Below are positions 25,118 through 32,538 of a DNA stretch of 64,000 bases, piece by piece. The DNA comes from Gudongella oleilytica (GTDB taxonomy: Bacteria > Bacillota > Clostridia > Tissierellales > Tissierellaceae). Where the stretch lies: positions 372,001 through 436,000 of the forward strand of contig NZ_CP035130.1 of NCBI RefSeq assembly GCF_004101785.1, written 5' to 3'. The notes under the pieces are model-generated. The model was not told the origin of the DNA. It did no database searches and saw only the letters and a program-made list of their open reading frames with translations. The stretch's first letter is position 1, and each line of letters opens with the position of its first letter. The position numbers were made by a program, and so were the translations under genes.

Positions 25118-25687
25118 ATGGAATGGATCGAACAGGATATTCTGGCCATTCTTCCAACCTACAGGGGTGACAAGGGCAATTGCACGCTCATTCTGGTGGA
25201 GGATGGTCAGCAAATCATTGAAAGAACTGTAAAAACCGTGATAAAGAAAATCTGTAAGCATAACCACATAGACCTTAAAGCAGCCAATGAAACCTATGGA
25301 GGCCTGCTGAACCTTAAGACCAATATCCCTTTGGTCATCTCGCCAGAGAGGATATTTATACAGCTTAAGGCAAGGGAGCCTGTGGGAAAGGACGATGGAG
25401 CTATGGGATATTTCAAGCTGGGAGGTATAGATGAGGTAATAGAAAGAGAAGGAGGAGCGATAATTCGGTTCAAAAACAAAACCGAGATAGACTGTCTCTG
25501 TTCAGCTGACAATGCGAGAAATCAGATTTCCAAGGGAAAGCTGGCCAAAGAGCTCTACGGAACCGTAAGGACACAATCAGTCCAGGAAAGCCTTGAATAC
25601 TACCACAGCAAGGACGGGCCTGCTATGAAATCTGACATAGCGAGACTCTACATGAAGCTTGATGACCTGCTTCTAAAGCTTGGATAA
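25118..25687 (+). CDS. ComK-like putative transcription factor
   Basis: A 189-residue soluble protein without TM segments. The order of features parallels ComK: a short N-terminal strand region (ILPTYRGDKGNCTLILVEDG), a conserved-type turn ETYGGLLNLK (ComK proteins have SSYAGRKAGT there), PLVISPERIFIQL (ComK PIMVDPSNQIFLFP), a hydrophobic MGYFKLGGIDEV (ComK CGWISHVHV) and IIRFKNKTEIDCLCSADNARNQISK (ComK VTFSNGKTMELPISYNSFENQV; shown in parts, not aligned by program). Family length is about 190. If correct, it is a minor-groove DNA-binding activator. It has its own promoter with an SOS box and a terminator. The assignment rests on pattern memory, so it is moderate. Confidence 0.5.
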   Translation: MEWIEQDILAILPTYRGDKGNCTLILVEDGQQIIERTVKTVIKKICKHNHIDLKAANETYGGLLNLKTNIPLVISPERIFIQLKAREPVGKDDGAMGYFKLGGIDEVIEREGGAIIRFKNKTEIDCLCSADNARNQISKGKLAKELYGTVRTQSVQESLEYYHSKDGPAMKSDIARLYMKLDDLLLKLG

Positions 25688-25701
25688 GACCAGGTCGGCA
25701 A

Positions 25702-25730
25702 CCCAGCAATTACTGCTGGGCTTTTTTATT
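25702..25730 (+). terminator. Terminator after the ComK-like gene
   Basis: CCCAGCA (25702-25708) pairs with TGCTGGG (25714-25720) and is followed by CTTTTTTATTT. Confidence 0.88.
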
Positions 25731-25781
25731 TCTGCAGGGTTTGTTGTATCATTGCCTTACCGGTAATTCAAGGGAAGGCGC

Positions 25782-25798
25782 CTCTCCCAAAGGGAGAG
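25782..25798 (+). promoter_or_regulatory. Hairpin that covers the ribosome binding site of the sigma factor gene
   Basis: CTCTCCC (25782-25788) pairs perfectly with GGGAGAG (25792-25798) over an AAA loop. The 3' arm is the Shine-Dalgarno of the sigma factor gene (ATG at 25804), so translation should be low unless the hairpin is opened. Confidence 0.55.
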
Positions 25799-25803
25799 TA
25801 AAT

Positions 25804-26367
25804 ATGGTAAAAGAAGTAGAGCAGTTGGCAGATGAGGCAAGATCAGGAAAAATGGAGAGCCTGGAGGAGCTGATAGACAGGATGTACCCGCTGCTTTCAT
25901 CCTGTATAAGAAAGGGCGGCTGGAATCCGCAGGAAAGAGAGGATCTGCTTCAGGAGGGAAGACTTAGACTGATGGAGGCACTAAAGGAGTACGATCCTGA
26001 AAAAGGAGTTCCTGTGCTTGGATTTTTAAGCTCAAGGCTAAGGTACCTTTATCTTGGTATGAAGCGACCACAGGCCGTAATGTCTCTAAATGAAAGCTAT
26101 GGTGAGGATGAGGATGAGTTTCTGGATCTTTTGGAGTCGGATATTGACATCCTTGAGGATATAATTGGAGACGAAACCATAAGAGAAGTAAGAAAAGCGG
26201 TTTCATCCCTTCCGGAGGTCCAGCAAAGAGTCATAGTGGATCTTTTCTACAACGGCTTGTCTCTTTCAGAGACAGCGAGTATCAACGGCGTTGCCTACAG
26301 GACAGTCGTAAACACTCGTACAGCCGCGCTTAAAAATCTAAGGAATATATTGGGGGATGTAAGATGA
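25804..26367 (+). CDS. Sigma-70 family sigma factor (alternative, regions 2 and 4)
   Basis: A 187-residue sigma factor. Region 2 spans about residues 18-80 with REDLLQEGRLRLMEALKEYD (core binding), and region 4 spans about 130-185 with SLPEVQQRVIVDLFYNGLSL and the helix-turn-helix ETASINGVAYRTVVNTRTAA. Between them is an acidic linker (GEDEDEFLDLLESD). This two-region layout suits ECF-like, competence SigH-like or UviA/BotR-like factors; which group is undecided. The ATG at 25804 lies after GGGAGAG. Its stop overlaps the amidase start (ATGA), so the two are co-translated. No anti-sigma gene is adjacent. Confidence 0.82.
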   Translation: MVKEVEQLADEARSGKMESLEELIDRMYPLLSSCIRKGGWNPQEREDLLQEGRLRLMEALKEYDPEKGVPVLGFLSSRLRYLYLGMKRPQAVMSLNESYGEDEDEFLDLLESDIDILEDIIGDETIREVRKAVSSLPEVQQRVIVDLFYNGLSLSETASINGVAYRTVVNTRTAALKNLRNILGDVR

Positions 26368-26834
26368 TAACCAAGAAGCTTATAGGATATAACTACTCAG
26401 GCAGAAATGGGGAAGCCATAAAGTATATAGTAGTGCATGACACAGGGAATCCCTCAAGGGGAGCCGGAGCGGAGAATCATTGCCTGTATTTCAATAAACC
26501 GGGCAGAAATGCTTCAGCCCATTACCTTGTGGACAGCAGGGAGACACTTCAGCTTGTCGAGGACCATAACTCGGCATGGCACTGTGGGGACGGAAAAGGA
26601 AGATTCGGGATCACCAATAGAAATTCCATTGGTATCGAGCTGTGCATAAATATAGATGGAGACTGGGAGCTTACTAAGAAGCGTGGAATAGACCTGATCC
26701 GTTATTTGCTTATGAAGCATGATCTTCCAAAGGACAGGGTAGTCAGGCACTATGATGCAAGTCTCAAGAATTGTCCCGGGAAAATGTCGGCAATGGGCTG
26801 GAGGGAATGGACCAGATTCTATGATGAAATCTGA
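26364..26834 (+). CDS. N-acetylmuramoyl-L-alanine amidase (Amidase_2, endolysin type)
   Basis: A 156-residue zinc amidase cleaving the MurNAc-L-Ala bond of peptidoglycan. It shows KYIVVHDTGNPSRGAG (first His ligand, about residue 25), SAHYLVDSRETLQLV, AWHCGDGKGRFGITNRNSIG (about 71-90) and RHYDASLKNCPGKM (last His and Cys ligands, near residue 130). There is no signal peptide and no cell-wall-binding domain, so it resembles a bare phage endolysin that would act after lysis or through a holin. It overlaps the sigma factor gene by 4 nt. No holin or other phage gene is adjacent. Confidence 0.88.
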   Translation: MITKKLIGYNYSGRNGEAIKYIVVHDTGNPSRGAGAENHCLYFNKPGRNASAHYLVDSRETLQLVEDHNSAWHCGDGKGRFGITNRNSIGIELCINIDGDWELTKKRGIDLIRYLLMKHDLPKDRVVRHYDASLKNCPGKMSAMGWREWTRFYDEI

Positions 26835-26892
26835 ATTAAAACGACCTCCTTGGGTATATAAATCAAAGACCAAGCAAAAGGAGGAAGATCGG

Positions 26893-27360
26893 ATGGACAT
26901 AAACGAAGTGATCAAGGATATAGCCGAGAATCACCATGGGTATCTCAAGCAGGAGATGCCGGTGATAAAGGAGATGGCCAACAAGATACTGAAGGTACAT
27001 TATAAGGATTGCCACGAGGAGCTTATCAAGGTCCACAGAGCATACGGAAAAGTAGAGAATGAACTTGAGCTTCAATTAGTCAAGAAGCAGCTCGTAGTTT
27101 TGCCGCTGATCCGGGAATACAACAAAAATGGAGACAGAGCTTTACTGGATGAAATAAGGCTTGCAGTCGAGGATGTTGAAAAGGACAATGATATCCTGCT
27201 GGAAGCCTTCGATGAGCTAAGAAGTGCAACTAATAATTACACCATGCCGCCAAGCGGCTGCCAGACATACAATACAACCTACAGGAAGATGGAAAAGCTG
27301 GAGGAGGAATCAAAAGCATATCTCGAGCTTGAAAGAAAAATGTATAAGGAAATACTCTAA
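26893..27360 (+). CDS. RIC/YtfE/ScdA-like hemerythrin-fold protein with lost metal ligands
   Basis: A 155-residue helical protein that follows the RIC (di-iron iron-sulfur cluster repair) pattern: ENHHGYLKQEMPVIKEMANK, KILKVHYKDCHEEL, LQLVKKQLVVLPLI and LRSATNNYTMPPSGCQTYN all align by eye with YtfE/ScdA. However, the ligand positions expected as His-Leu-x-Lys-Glu are Gln61-Leu-Val-Lys-Lys65, the Glu-His-Asp region has Asn99, and the last ligand pair has Tyr143 instead of His (Glu147 kept). Only the first two His sites (H14/H15, H36) remain. It also lacks the N-terminal ScdA_N domain. A di-iron centre is therefore unlikely. The ATG at 26893 follows AAGGAGG. Confidence 0.65.
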   Translation: MDINEVIKDIAENHHGYLKQEMPVIKEMANKILKVHYKDCHEELIKVHRAYGKVENELELQLVKKQLVVLPLIREYNKNGDRALLDEIRLAVEDVEKDNDILLEAFDELRSATNNYTMPPSGCQTYNTTYRKMEKLEEESKAYLELERKMYKEIL

Positions 27361-27385
27361 TGAGCGTACATCGCTCATTTTTTTT
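27360..27385 (+). terminator. Terminator after the RIC-like gene
   Basis: ATGAGCG (27360-27366, sharing the last base of the stop codon) pairs with CGCTCAT (27372-27378), followed by a run of T. Confidence 0.9.
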
Positions 27386-27421
27386 GCTATAATTCAATGT
27401 ATAGCAAAGGAGATGACTCAA

Positions 27422-28303
27422 TTGGGCATAATAATAATCCTTGCATCGGGGCTTTTCTTCACATTAAGCTCATTCTTCGGCAAGCTGGTCACAACTACAA
27501 CTGACATGAATTCAATAGTCACAAGCTTCTTCAGGTTTTTCATCGGAGCGATCCTTATTTCCATCTACATGAAGTATAAAGGAGCAACATTTAAAGCCAA
27601 CAAGCCAAAGCCTGTTATAATAAGAGCCGTGTTGAACGCATTTGGAATAATCCTGTTCACGATTTCTATAAACTATACAACGATAACCAATACCAACATG
27701 CTTAATCTTACATATCCGGTTTTTGTACTTATACTCGCTCCTTTTGTGACCGGTGAGAGGATAAGACCGTCAAGCTTTGTATACCTTATTGTTATAATGT
27801 TTGGAGTATACCTCGTTTCTCAACCCTCATTCGATCATATAAATACTGGAGACCTAATAGCTTTCTCATCAGCAGGGATAACCGGTCTTGGAACCCTATA
27901 TCTCACCGAGGCGAGGAAGCACGACACTGGAGATACAATTATCCTTTATATTATGTATATCGGGCTTATAATAAACACTCCTTTGGCATTTAATGAGCTC
28001 ATGAATTTTGATAATGCAGCCTTGCCATATATTTTGGCATCCGCCTTGCTTGGCATACTGGGTCAGGTATTTCTGACCTGGGGATACAAATATGTGGATT
28101 CAGCTACTGGTTCCCTGGTGTCTACCACCAGGATACTTATGGCAGCGCTCATAGGTGTACTTTTTCTTGGCGAGCCTTTTACTGACAATATCAAGCTGGG
28201 AATAATAATAATTTTTGGCGCGGTTGCCGGCTTAAGCGGGTATTTCCAGCGTCTGTTCAACAAGGTAAGGTCATCTGGGATAGGACATTGGGGCGGAGAA
28301 TGA
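27422..28303 (+). CDS. EamA/DMT family transporter
   Basis: A 293-residue membrane protein with ten hydrophobic segments in two EamA repeats. The first repeat ends near FVTGERIRPSSFVYLIVIMF and the second near GEPFTDNIKLGIIIIFGAVAG, both showing the typical G-E-x-pattern before the last helix. Such drug/metabolite transporters export amino acids or other small metabolites; the substrate is unknown. The TTG at 27422 lies 9 nt after AAAGGAG; an ATG at 27413 is directly against that site and is less likely. A TATAAT at 27388-27393 may serve as its -10. Confidence 0.85.
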   Translation: MGIIIILASGLFFTLSSFFGKLVTTTTDMNSIVTSFFRFFIGAILISIYMKYKGATFKANKPKPVIIRAVLNAFGIILFTISINYTTITNTNMLNLTYPVFVLILAPFVTGERIRPSSFVYLIVIMFGVYLVSQPSFDHINTGDLIAFSSAGITGLGTLYLTEARKHDTGDTIILYIMYIGLIINTPLAFNELMNFDNAALPYILASALLGILGQVFLTWGYKYVDSATGSLVSTTRILMAALIGVLFLGEPFTDNIKLGIIIIFGAVAGLSGYFQRLFNKVRSSGIGHWGGE

Positions 28304-28325
28304 TTCAATATAGGAGGTATAATTT

Positions 28326-29444
28326 ATGAAAATCGTGATTGCATCGGATTCCTTTAAGGGATCATTAAGCTCCACAGAGGTGGCAGACAGTCTTGAGACT
28401 GGTATAAGAAGGATATATCCGGGAGCTGAGATATTAAAGCTGCCAGTGGCTGATGGCGGAGAAGGGACAGTGGATACCTTAGTGACAGGCCTGGGAGGAA
28501 GACTGATAACCGCTGAGGTTGTAGGACCCTCAGGAAACCTTATTACATCAAGCTTTGGCGTCCTGCCGGGAGGAGAGGCTATAATCGAGATGGCAGCTGC
28601 ATCAGGACTGACACTGGTTAAGGATGGAAAGCTTGATCCGATGAACACAACGACCTTCGGAACAGGACAGCTGATCCTTAAGGCTCTCAGGATGGGCTGC
28701 AGAAGGATTTATATTGGCATTGGAGGCTCAGCAACCAACGACGGGGGAGTGGGGATGGCTCAGGCGCTGGGGGTGTCTTTTAAGGACTTAAGTGGCAATG
28801 AGATAGTCTTTGGCGGAGGCGCCCTTAAATACCTTGAGACTATAGATATCTCAGGAAGGACTGAGTTGCTGGATGGGGCAGAGGTTATCATAATGTCTGA
28901 TGTAACCAATCCTCTATGTGGAGTTAAGGGCGCTTCACGAGTCTATGGGCCACAGAAGGGAGCGGATCCTGAAATGGTTGAGATGCTTGACAGCAATCTT
29001 CTCAGGTATGGAGAAAAGATAAAAGAAACACTGGGGTTGGATATTATCGATATGCCGGGTAGTGGAGCAGCTGGTGGACTTGGTGCCGGTCTTGTGGCAT
29101 TTTGCAATGGAAGGCTTGAACGAGGTATAGAGATGATCCTTGATCTACTCCAATTTGAGAGTAAGCTTGAGGGAGCAGATCTCGTAATAACTGGAGAAGG
29201 CAGGATCGACAGTCAGTCCGCCTATGGAAAGGTACCATCAGGGGTTGCAAGTAGGGCTATGACACAGGGAGTACCAGTAATAGCAATTGCAGGTGGTCTG
29301 GGAGAGGGCTATGAAAAACTTTATGAGACCGGAGTAAAGCTTATACTGCCGGTTATCGACAGGCCAATGACGCTTGAGGAAGCCATGAAAGATGCCAGGA
29401 GATTAGTTGCTGATACAGGAGAACGCATCGCAAGAATGATTTAG
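28326..29444 (+). CDS. glxK: Glycerate kinase (GarK/GlxK type)
   Basis: A 372-residue kinase that phosphorylates D-glycerate (this family usually to 2-phosphoglycerate). It shows IASDSFKGSLSSTEVADSLE at the N-terminus, PVADGGEGTVDTLV (about residue 39), GIGGSATNDGGVGMAQALG (about residue 131), and ITGEGRIDSQSAYGKVPSGV (about residue 285). It starts behind AGGAGGTATAATTT, 22 nt after the DMT transporter gene, so both may form one transcript. It could use glycerate formed by the hydroxyacid dehydrogenases of this region, which is inference. Confidence 0.93.
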   Translation: MKIVIASDSFKGSLSSTEVADSLETGIRRIYPGAEILKLPVADGGEGTVDTLVTGLGGRLITAEVVGPSGNLITSSFGVLPGGEAIIEMAAASGLTLVKDGKLDPMNTTTFGTGQLILKALRMGCRRIYIGIGGSATNDGGVGMAQALGVSFKDLSGNEIVFGGGALKYLETIDISGRTELLDGAEVIIMSDVTNPLCGVKGASRVYGPQKGADPEMVEMLDSNLLRYGEKIKETLGLDIIDMPGSGAAGGLGAGLVAFCNGRLERGIEMILDLLQFESKLEGADLVITGEGRIDSQSAYGKVPSGVASRAMTQGVPVIAIAGGLGEGYEKLYETGVKLILPVIDRPMTLEEAMKDARRLVADTGERIARMI

Positions 29445-29526
29445 GGACATCGGGGACGGTTCTTTTTGTCCCAGATTATTACGGAAAAGTAACAATTCGA
29501 GACAAAAAGGACCGTCCCCGGTGTCC
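29445..29526. repeat. Long inverted repeat between convergent genes (bidirectional terminator)
   Basis: Two 26-nt arms (29445-29470 and 29501-29526) pair with only two G-T type differences, and each arm carries a T5/A5 tract. It separates glycerate kinase from the oppositely oriented TraB/GumN gene. The core GGGGACGGTTCTTTTTGTC resembles a dispersed repeat often seen in Clostridia genomes. Confidence 0.8.
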
Positions 29527-29529
29527 TGA

Positions 29530-30909
29530 TTATTTGGCTATATACTGAACATTATACCCTGAAGCCTTCAGTCTGTCGATAATTGAGTTCTCAACAGTGA
29601 AGTGTCCCGCTCCGACAACCAGGAAGTAGGTAGCTTCTCCTTGTGCATCGAGCAGCTCCATTATTTTATTTGCCATATTCTCATCTCTTTCGCCAAACAA
29701 CATCATGGCAAGCTCCCTGGAGATTTCATCCTCTTCCTCCATTGAGTCCGCGTAGCTCTCAGTGAAGCTCTCGTAGTCACCCTTCTGCCACTGGATCAAC
29801 CATTCTTTCAGAAGATCCTGTTCCTCATCGCCTTCATCAGTAGGATCAAGTATTGCATCAACAATGCTTTCCAGGTACATTACCTGAACCTTCTTTGACA
29901 GTCCATCGAACATATCAGCCTGGAAGGCTATTCCCTCGAGCTCAACTATCGGCATTCCCATAAGCATTGCCTTGGTCATGAAATATAAGTCTATGCCAAG
30001 CATAGCCGCTTGTTGGCCATCCTCAAGGCTGTCTGAGTTTGAGGTATGGATCGCGTTTAGATTGTTTGCAAGACTCCACGGTTTAAAGGTTGAATAAGCC
30101 TCATATGGTATTCCATACAACTCAAGAGCCTTGATCACTTTTTCATGAAGCTCAGCCGGTATATGATCCCTTATTGAGGTTCCATCCTGGTACATGGACT
30201 TCTCCATGAAATACTCCATCCCACCTGACTGGTCGAATAGATTTGCCTCAACATACAGAGCTTGTGATTCTCCAAAGGCCTCCTTTATAGAATTATCGAC
30301 CGGATATACCAGATTATCACCAATGTGTATGGAGCCAAGAAGGTAGACCTTATTACCTCCCTTTTCCGCCAACCACATAAATCCTCTTGATCCTGCATCT
30401 TGCTCGTTGTAAACTGCTTCAACGAGCCTTGTTCCAAAAATTACGCCATGCTCCGATGTACAGGGTGCATCCAAGGCATTTCCGGTACCAGTGCCTCTAA
30501 GAACTCCCATCTTGGTGAAATATTCCTCAGGTGTCCCATCAAGCTCCAACCCGAACTTTTCCAAAATATTATAAAGCTGTGTCAGAAATTCTCCCCTTGC
30601 CAAAGGCATCTCGGGGATCAAATAAGTTTCGACTGCAGTTCTTTCATAACCTAATGCCTCAAGTCTTTCTTCAATTCCGCTTAGTATCATATCGGCTCTT
30701 TCGGTAGTTATCTGATCCCGGAATCCGTCATAATACCACGAAGGATCAAACAGTCCATATCTTTCACCTTCGTTAAGATCCTCTAGTGCCCACGGACTGA
30801 AATCAGGAATCGGTGCTTCATTCGCCCAAACTGATGTGAAGGATGAAAACACCAGAAGTAATGCCAGAAGAAGAACGTGAAATTTCTTATTCGATACATG
30901 ATTTTTCAT
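29530..30909 (-). CDS. TraB/GumN (TIKI-like) family exported protein
   Basis: A 459-residue protein with a signal peptide (VLLLALLLVFSSFTSVWANE after a basic start) and an N-terminal ~150-residue part resembling degenerate SLH units (residues about 60-150). The TraB/GumN domain follows with WLAEKGGNKVYLLGSIHIGD (about residue 182), YVEANLFD, and the C-terminal VVGAGHFTVENSIIDRLKAS. The GxxH and E motifs match the putative metallopeptidase family that includes animal TIKI proteins; bacterial functions are poorly known. The start lies after AAGGGGA, with promoter at 30944-30972. Confidence 0.85.
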   Translation of the reverse strand: MKNHVSNKKFHVLLLALLLVFSSFTSVWANEAPIPDFSPWALEDLNEGERYGLFDPSWYYDGFRDQITTERADMILSGIEERLEALGYERTAVETYLIPEMPLARGEFLTQLYNILEKFGLELDGTPEEYFTKMGVLRGTGTGNALDAPCTSEHGVIFGTRLVEAVYNEQDAGSRGFMWLAEKGGNKVYLLGSIHIGDNLVYPVDNSIKEAFGESQALYVEANLFDQSGGMEYFMEKSMYQDGTSIRDHIPAELHEKVIKALELYGIPYEAYSTFKPWSLANNLNAIHTSNSDSLEDGQQAAMLGIDLYFMTKAMLMGMPIVELEGIAFQADMFDGLSKKVQVMYLESIVDAILDPTDEGDEEQDLLKEWLIQWQKGDYESFTESYADSMEEEDEISRELAMMLFGERDENMANKIMELLDAQGEATYFLVVGAGHFTVENSIIDRLKASGYNVQYIAK

Positions 30910-30943
30910 TGCCAGGTCATCCCCTTTCTTTGGTTACATATTA

Positions 30944-30972
30944 ATTATCCCCTATTGCGAACTATATGTCAA
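30944..30972 (-). promoter_or_regulatory. Promoter of the TraB/GumN gene
   Basis: On the minus strand a perfect TTGACA (30972-30967) and GATAAT (30949-30944) are separated by 17 bp, about 35 nt before the start codon. Confidence 0.8.
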
Positions 30973-31082
30973 AAAATGGAGAGCATAATAGTGGCTTTTC
31001 CCTGCCCTTTGCTGTATCAATATGGACATCGCAGGGGTATAATGAAGCTAACTAAGTTGTATCTTCAGTGAGGAGGATTAGG

Positions 31083-32105
31083 ATGAGGATTGGAATAATA
31101 GGGCTTGGCGGGGTAGGAAGAGCATTAATATCGCTACTGATCGAAAAAAGTGACGAGCTTATTACGATGGGGGTAAAGCCGAAAATAGTATTTGTGCTAA
31201 ACAGCAGCTCCGGATGCTATAGAGAAGAAGGAATCGATCTAAGGGAGCTCCTCGATCATCTGGAAACATCCAGGGACCTTTCTCTTCTTGATGGAGGCTT
31301 CCAGGGAGGAGATATCCACGGTCTTCTTGATGTTGCAAATCTGGATTTTCTTATTGAAGCGACTCCAACTGACAAGACTACCGGTGAGCCTGCACTAGGC
31401 CATATCCTGTCTGCACTTGGAAGGGGAGTAAATGTAGTCACGGCAAATAAGGGCCCTGTAATGCTTTACTATAGAAGACTTAAGGACCTTGCGGATACTA
31501 TGGGAGTGAGCCTTGGTATCGGCTGTACGGCAGGTGGTGCGCTCCCTACCATAAGCAGCGGGCAGTATGATCTTTTGGGGGCACGGGTAACAGGAATACG
31601 AGGAGTGCTTAATGGAACAACCAACTACATATTGACCTTGATGGAGGAGGAAGGCCTGGAATATATCGAAGCTCTTGGTAAGGCCCAGAAGGAGGGTATA
31701 GCAGAGACGGATCCCGCCATGGACGTCGAGGGCTGGGATACGGCAATAAAGCTTATAATAATTACAAATGCCCTTATGGGTTCAAATTTAAAGCTTCAGG
31801 ATGCCAGCATCGAGGGCATACAAAATCTAAAACTTGAAGACGTAAATAAAGCTATTGCACAAGGCAAGAAGATTAAGCTTATTGGGAAGGTGCAAAGGGA
31901 AGGAAATAGCTGGAATTTAGTTGTTGCTCCGGAGGCTGTCGACAAAAATGATATCTTCTTTGGTGTCAACGGGAAGAATAAGGGGATCCAATATTTGACC
32001 GATACCCTGGGAGAGGTTGCGGTCCTTGGTGGAGCATCCAATTTAAAAGGAGCCGCTGCTTCCTTACTGAGGGATTTGCTGCAGATATGGAGCAAAATCA
32101 AATGA
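31083..32105 (+). CDS. hom: Homoserine dehydrogenase (no ACT domain)
   Basis: A 340-residue enzyme that reduces aspartate semialdehyde to homoserine for threonine, methionine and isoleucine synthesis. It shows IGIIGLGGVGRALI at the N-terminus (NAD(P) binding), NVVTANKGPVM (about residue 119), GALPTISSG and GVLNGTTNYILTLMEEEGL (about residues 178-196), and ETDPAMDVEGWDTAIKLIII (about residue 208). The C-terminal regulatory ACT domain of many Hom proteins is missing, so feedback by threonine may be absent. The ATG at 31083 lies 6 nt after GGAGGA. A TATAAT at 31038-31043 lacks a good -35. It is followed by the ilv operon, which shares isoleucine as end product. Confidence 0.9.
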   Translation: MRIGIIGLGGVGRALISLLIEKSDELITMGVKPKIVFVLNSSSGCYREEGIDLRELLDHLETSRDLSLLDGGFQGGDIHGLLDVANLDFLIEATPTDKTTGEPALGHILSALGRGVNVVTANKGPVMLYYRRLKDLADTMGVSLGIGCTAGGALPTISSGQYDLLGARVTGIRGVLNGTTNYILTLMEEEGLEYIEALGKAQKEGIAETDPAMDVEGWDTAIKLIIITNALMGSNLKLQDASIEGIQNLKLEDVNKAIAQGKKIKLIGKVQREGNSWNLVVAPEAVDKNDIFFGVNGKNKGIQYLTDTLGEVAVLGGASNLKGAAASLLRDLLQIWSKIK

Positions 32106-32162
32106 AATAAAAATGAAAACAATTGAATCATTCAAAAAAATTATAATTTTTTAAAAAAGGTG

Positions 32163-32191
32163 TTGACTCTTTTCAGAAAAGAGTATAGAAT
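32163..32191 (+). promoter_or_regulatory. ilv operon promoter
   Basis: TTGACT (32163-32168) and TAGAAT (32186-32191) have a 17-bp spacer, just upstream of the T-box leader. Confidence 0.8.
32166..32184 (+). promoter_or_regulatory. CodY-like operator in the ilv promoter
   Basis: ACTCTTTTCAGAAAAGAGT is a perfect 8-bp inverted repeat around CAG. Its core TTTTCAGAAAA equals the centre of the CodY consensus AATTTTCWGAAAATT; 11 of 15 positions match. It overlaps the -35 and fills the spacer, where a bound CodY would block RNA polymerase when branched-chain amino acids and GTP are high. Confidence 0.6.
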
Positions 32192-32212
32192 CAATTTTAA
32201 TTTAACATACTG

Positions 32213-32516
32213 AAGCAGCAATGATGGAGACAAGACTGTAATAGCTTTGATAACAGAGAACCGGCACAGGGTGAGAGCCGGGATCAAGGTGTACAGGGAT
32301 AATCACTCCTGAGCTTTCGAGGCGAAATGAGAAAAGTAGCCGAGACCGGGAATCCTGAGAAACAGGATGTGCCACCGTTATATGGCTAGGGCTAAAAGCA
32401 ATGCTTTGGGCCTGATGAGTCAGCCCTCGCGAGAGTGCTGGAAAATAGGGTGGTACCGCGAATAGACCTTCGTCCCTGAGACACGTTTAGTGTTTCAGTG
32501 ACGGAGGTTTTTTATT
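32213..32516 (+). promoter_or_regulatory. T-box riboswitch, isoleucine type (ATC specifier)
   Basis: The leader carries the hallmark T-box sequence AGGGTGGTACCGCG at 32447-32460 and a long terminator (stem within 32467-32507, T-run to 32513). The Stem I region has GAACCGGC...GTGAGAGCCGG (32256-32280), and the candidate specifier ATC at 32302-32304 precedes ACTCCTGAG in the usual position, which reads isoleucine. Uncharged tRNA-Ile should favour the antiterminator and allow ilv expression. The 5' edge is approximate. Confidence 0.9.
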
Positions 32517-32538
32517 TATTAAAAGGAGGAAGAAGAAA

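Noticed and set aside
25741-25803. Longer sigma factor starting at TTG 25741
   Set aside because: No ribosome site; the added residues come from the leader hairpin region.
26752-26892. Longer N-terminus for the RIC-like protein from an ATG at 26752
   Set aside because: It lies inside the amidase gene; the ATG at 26893 has AAGGAGG at the right distance.
27224-27421. Longer N-terminus for the DMT transporter
   Set aside because: It overlaps the RIC-like gene and crosses a strong terminator; the TTG at 27422 fits the ribosome site and the first TM helix.
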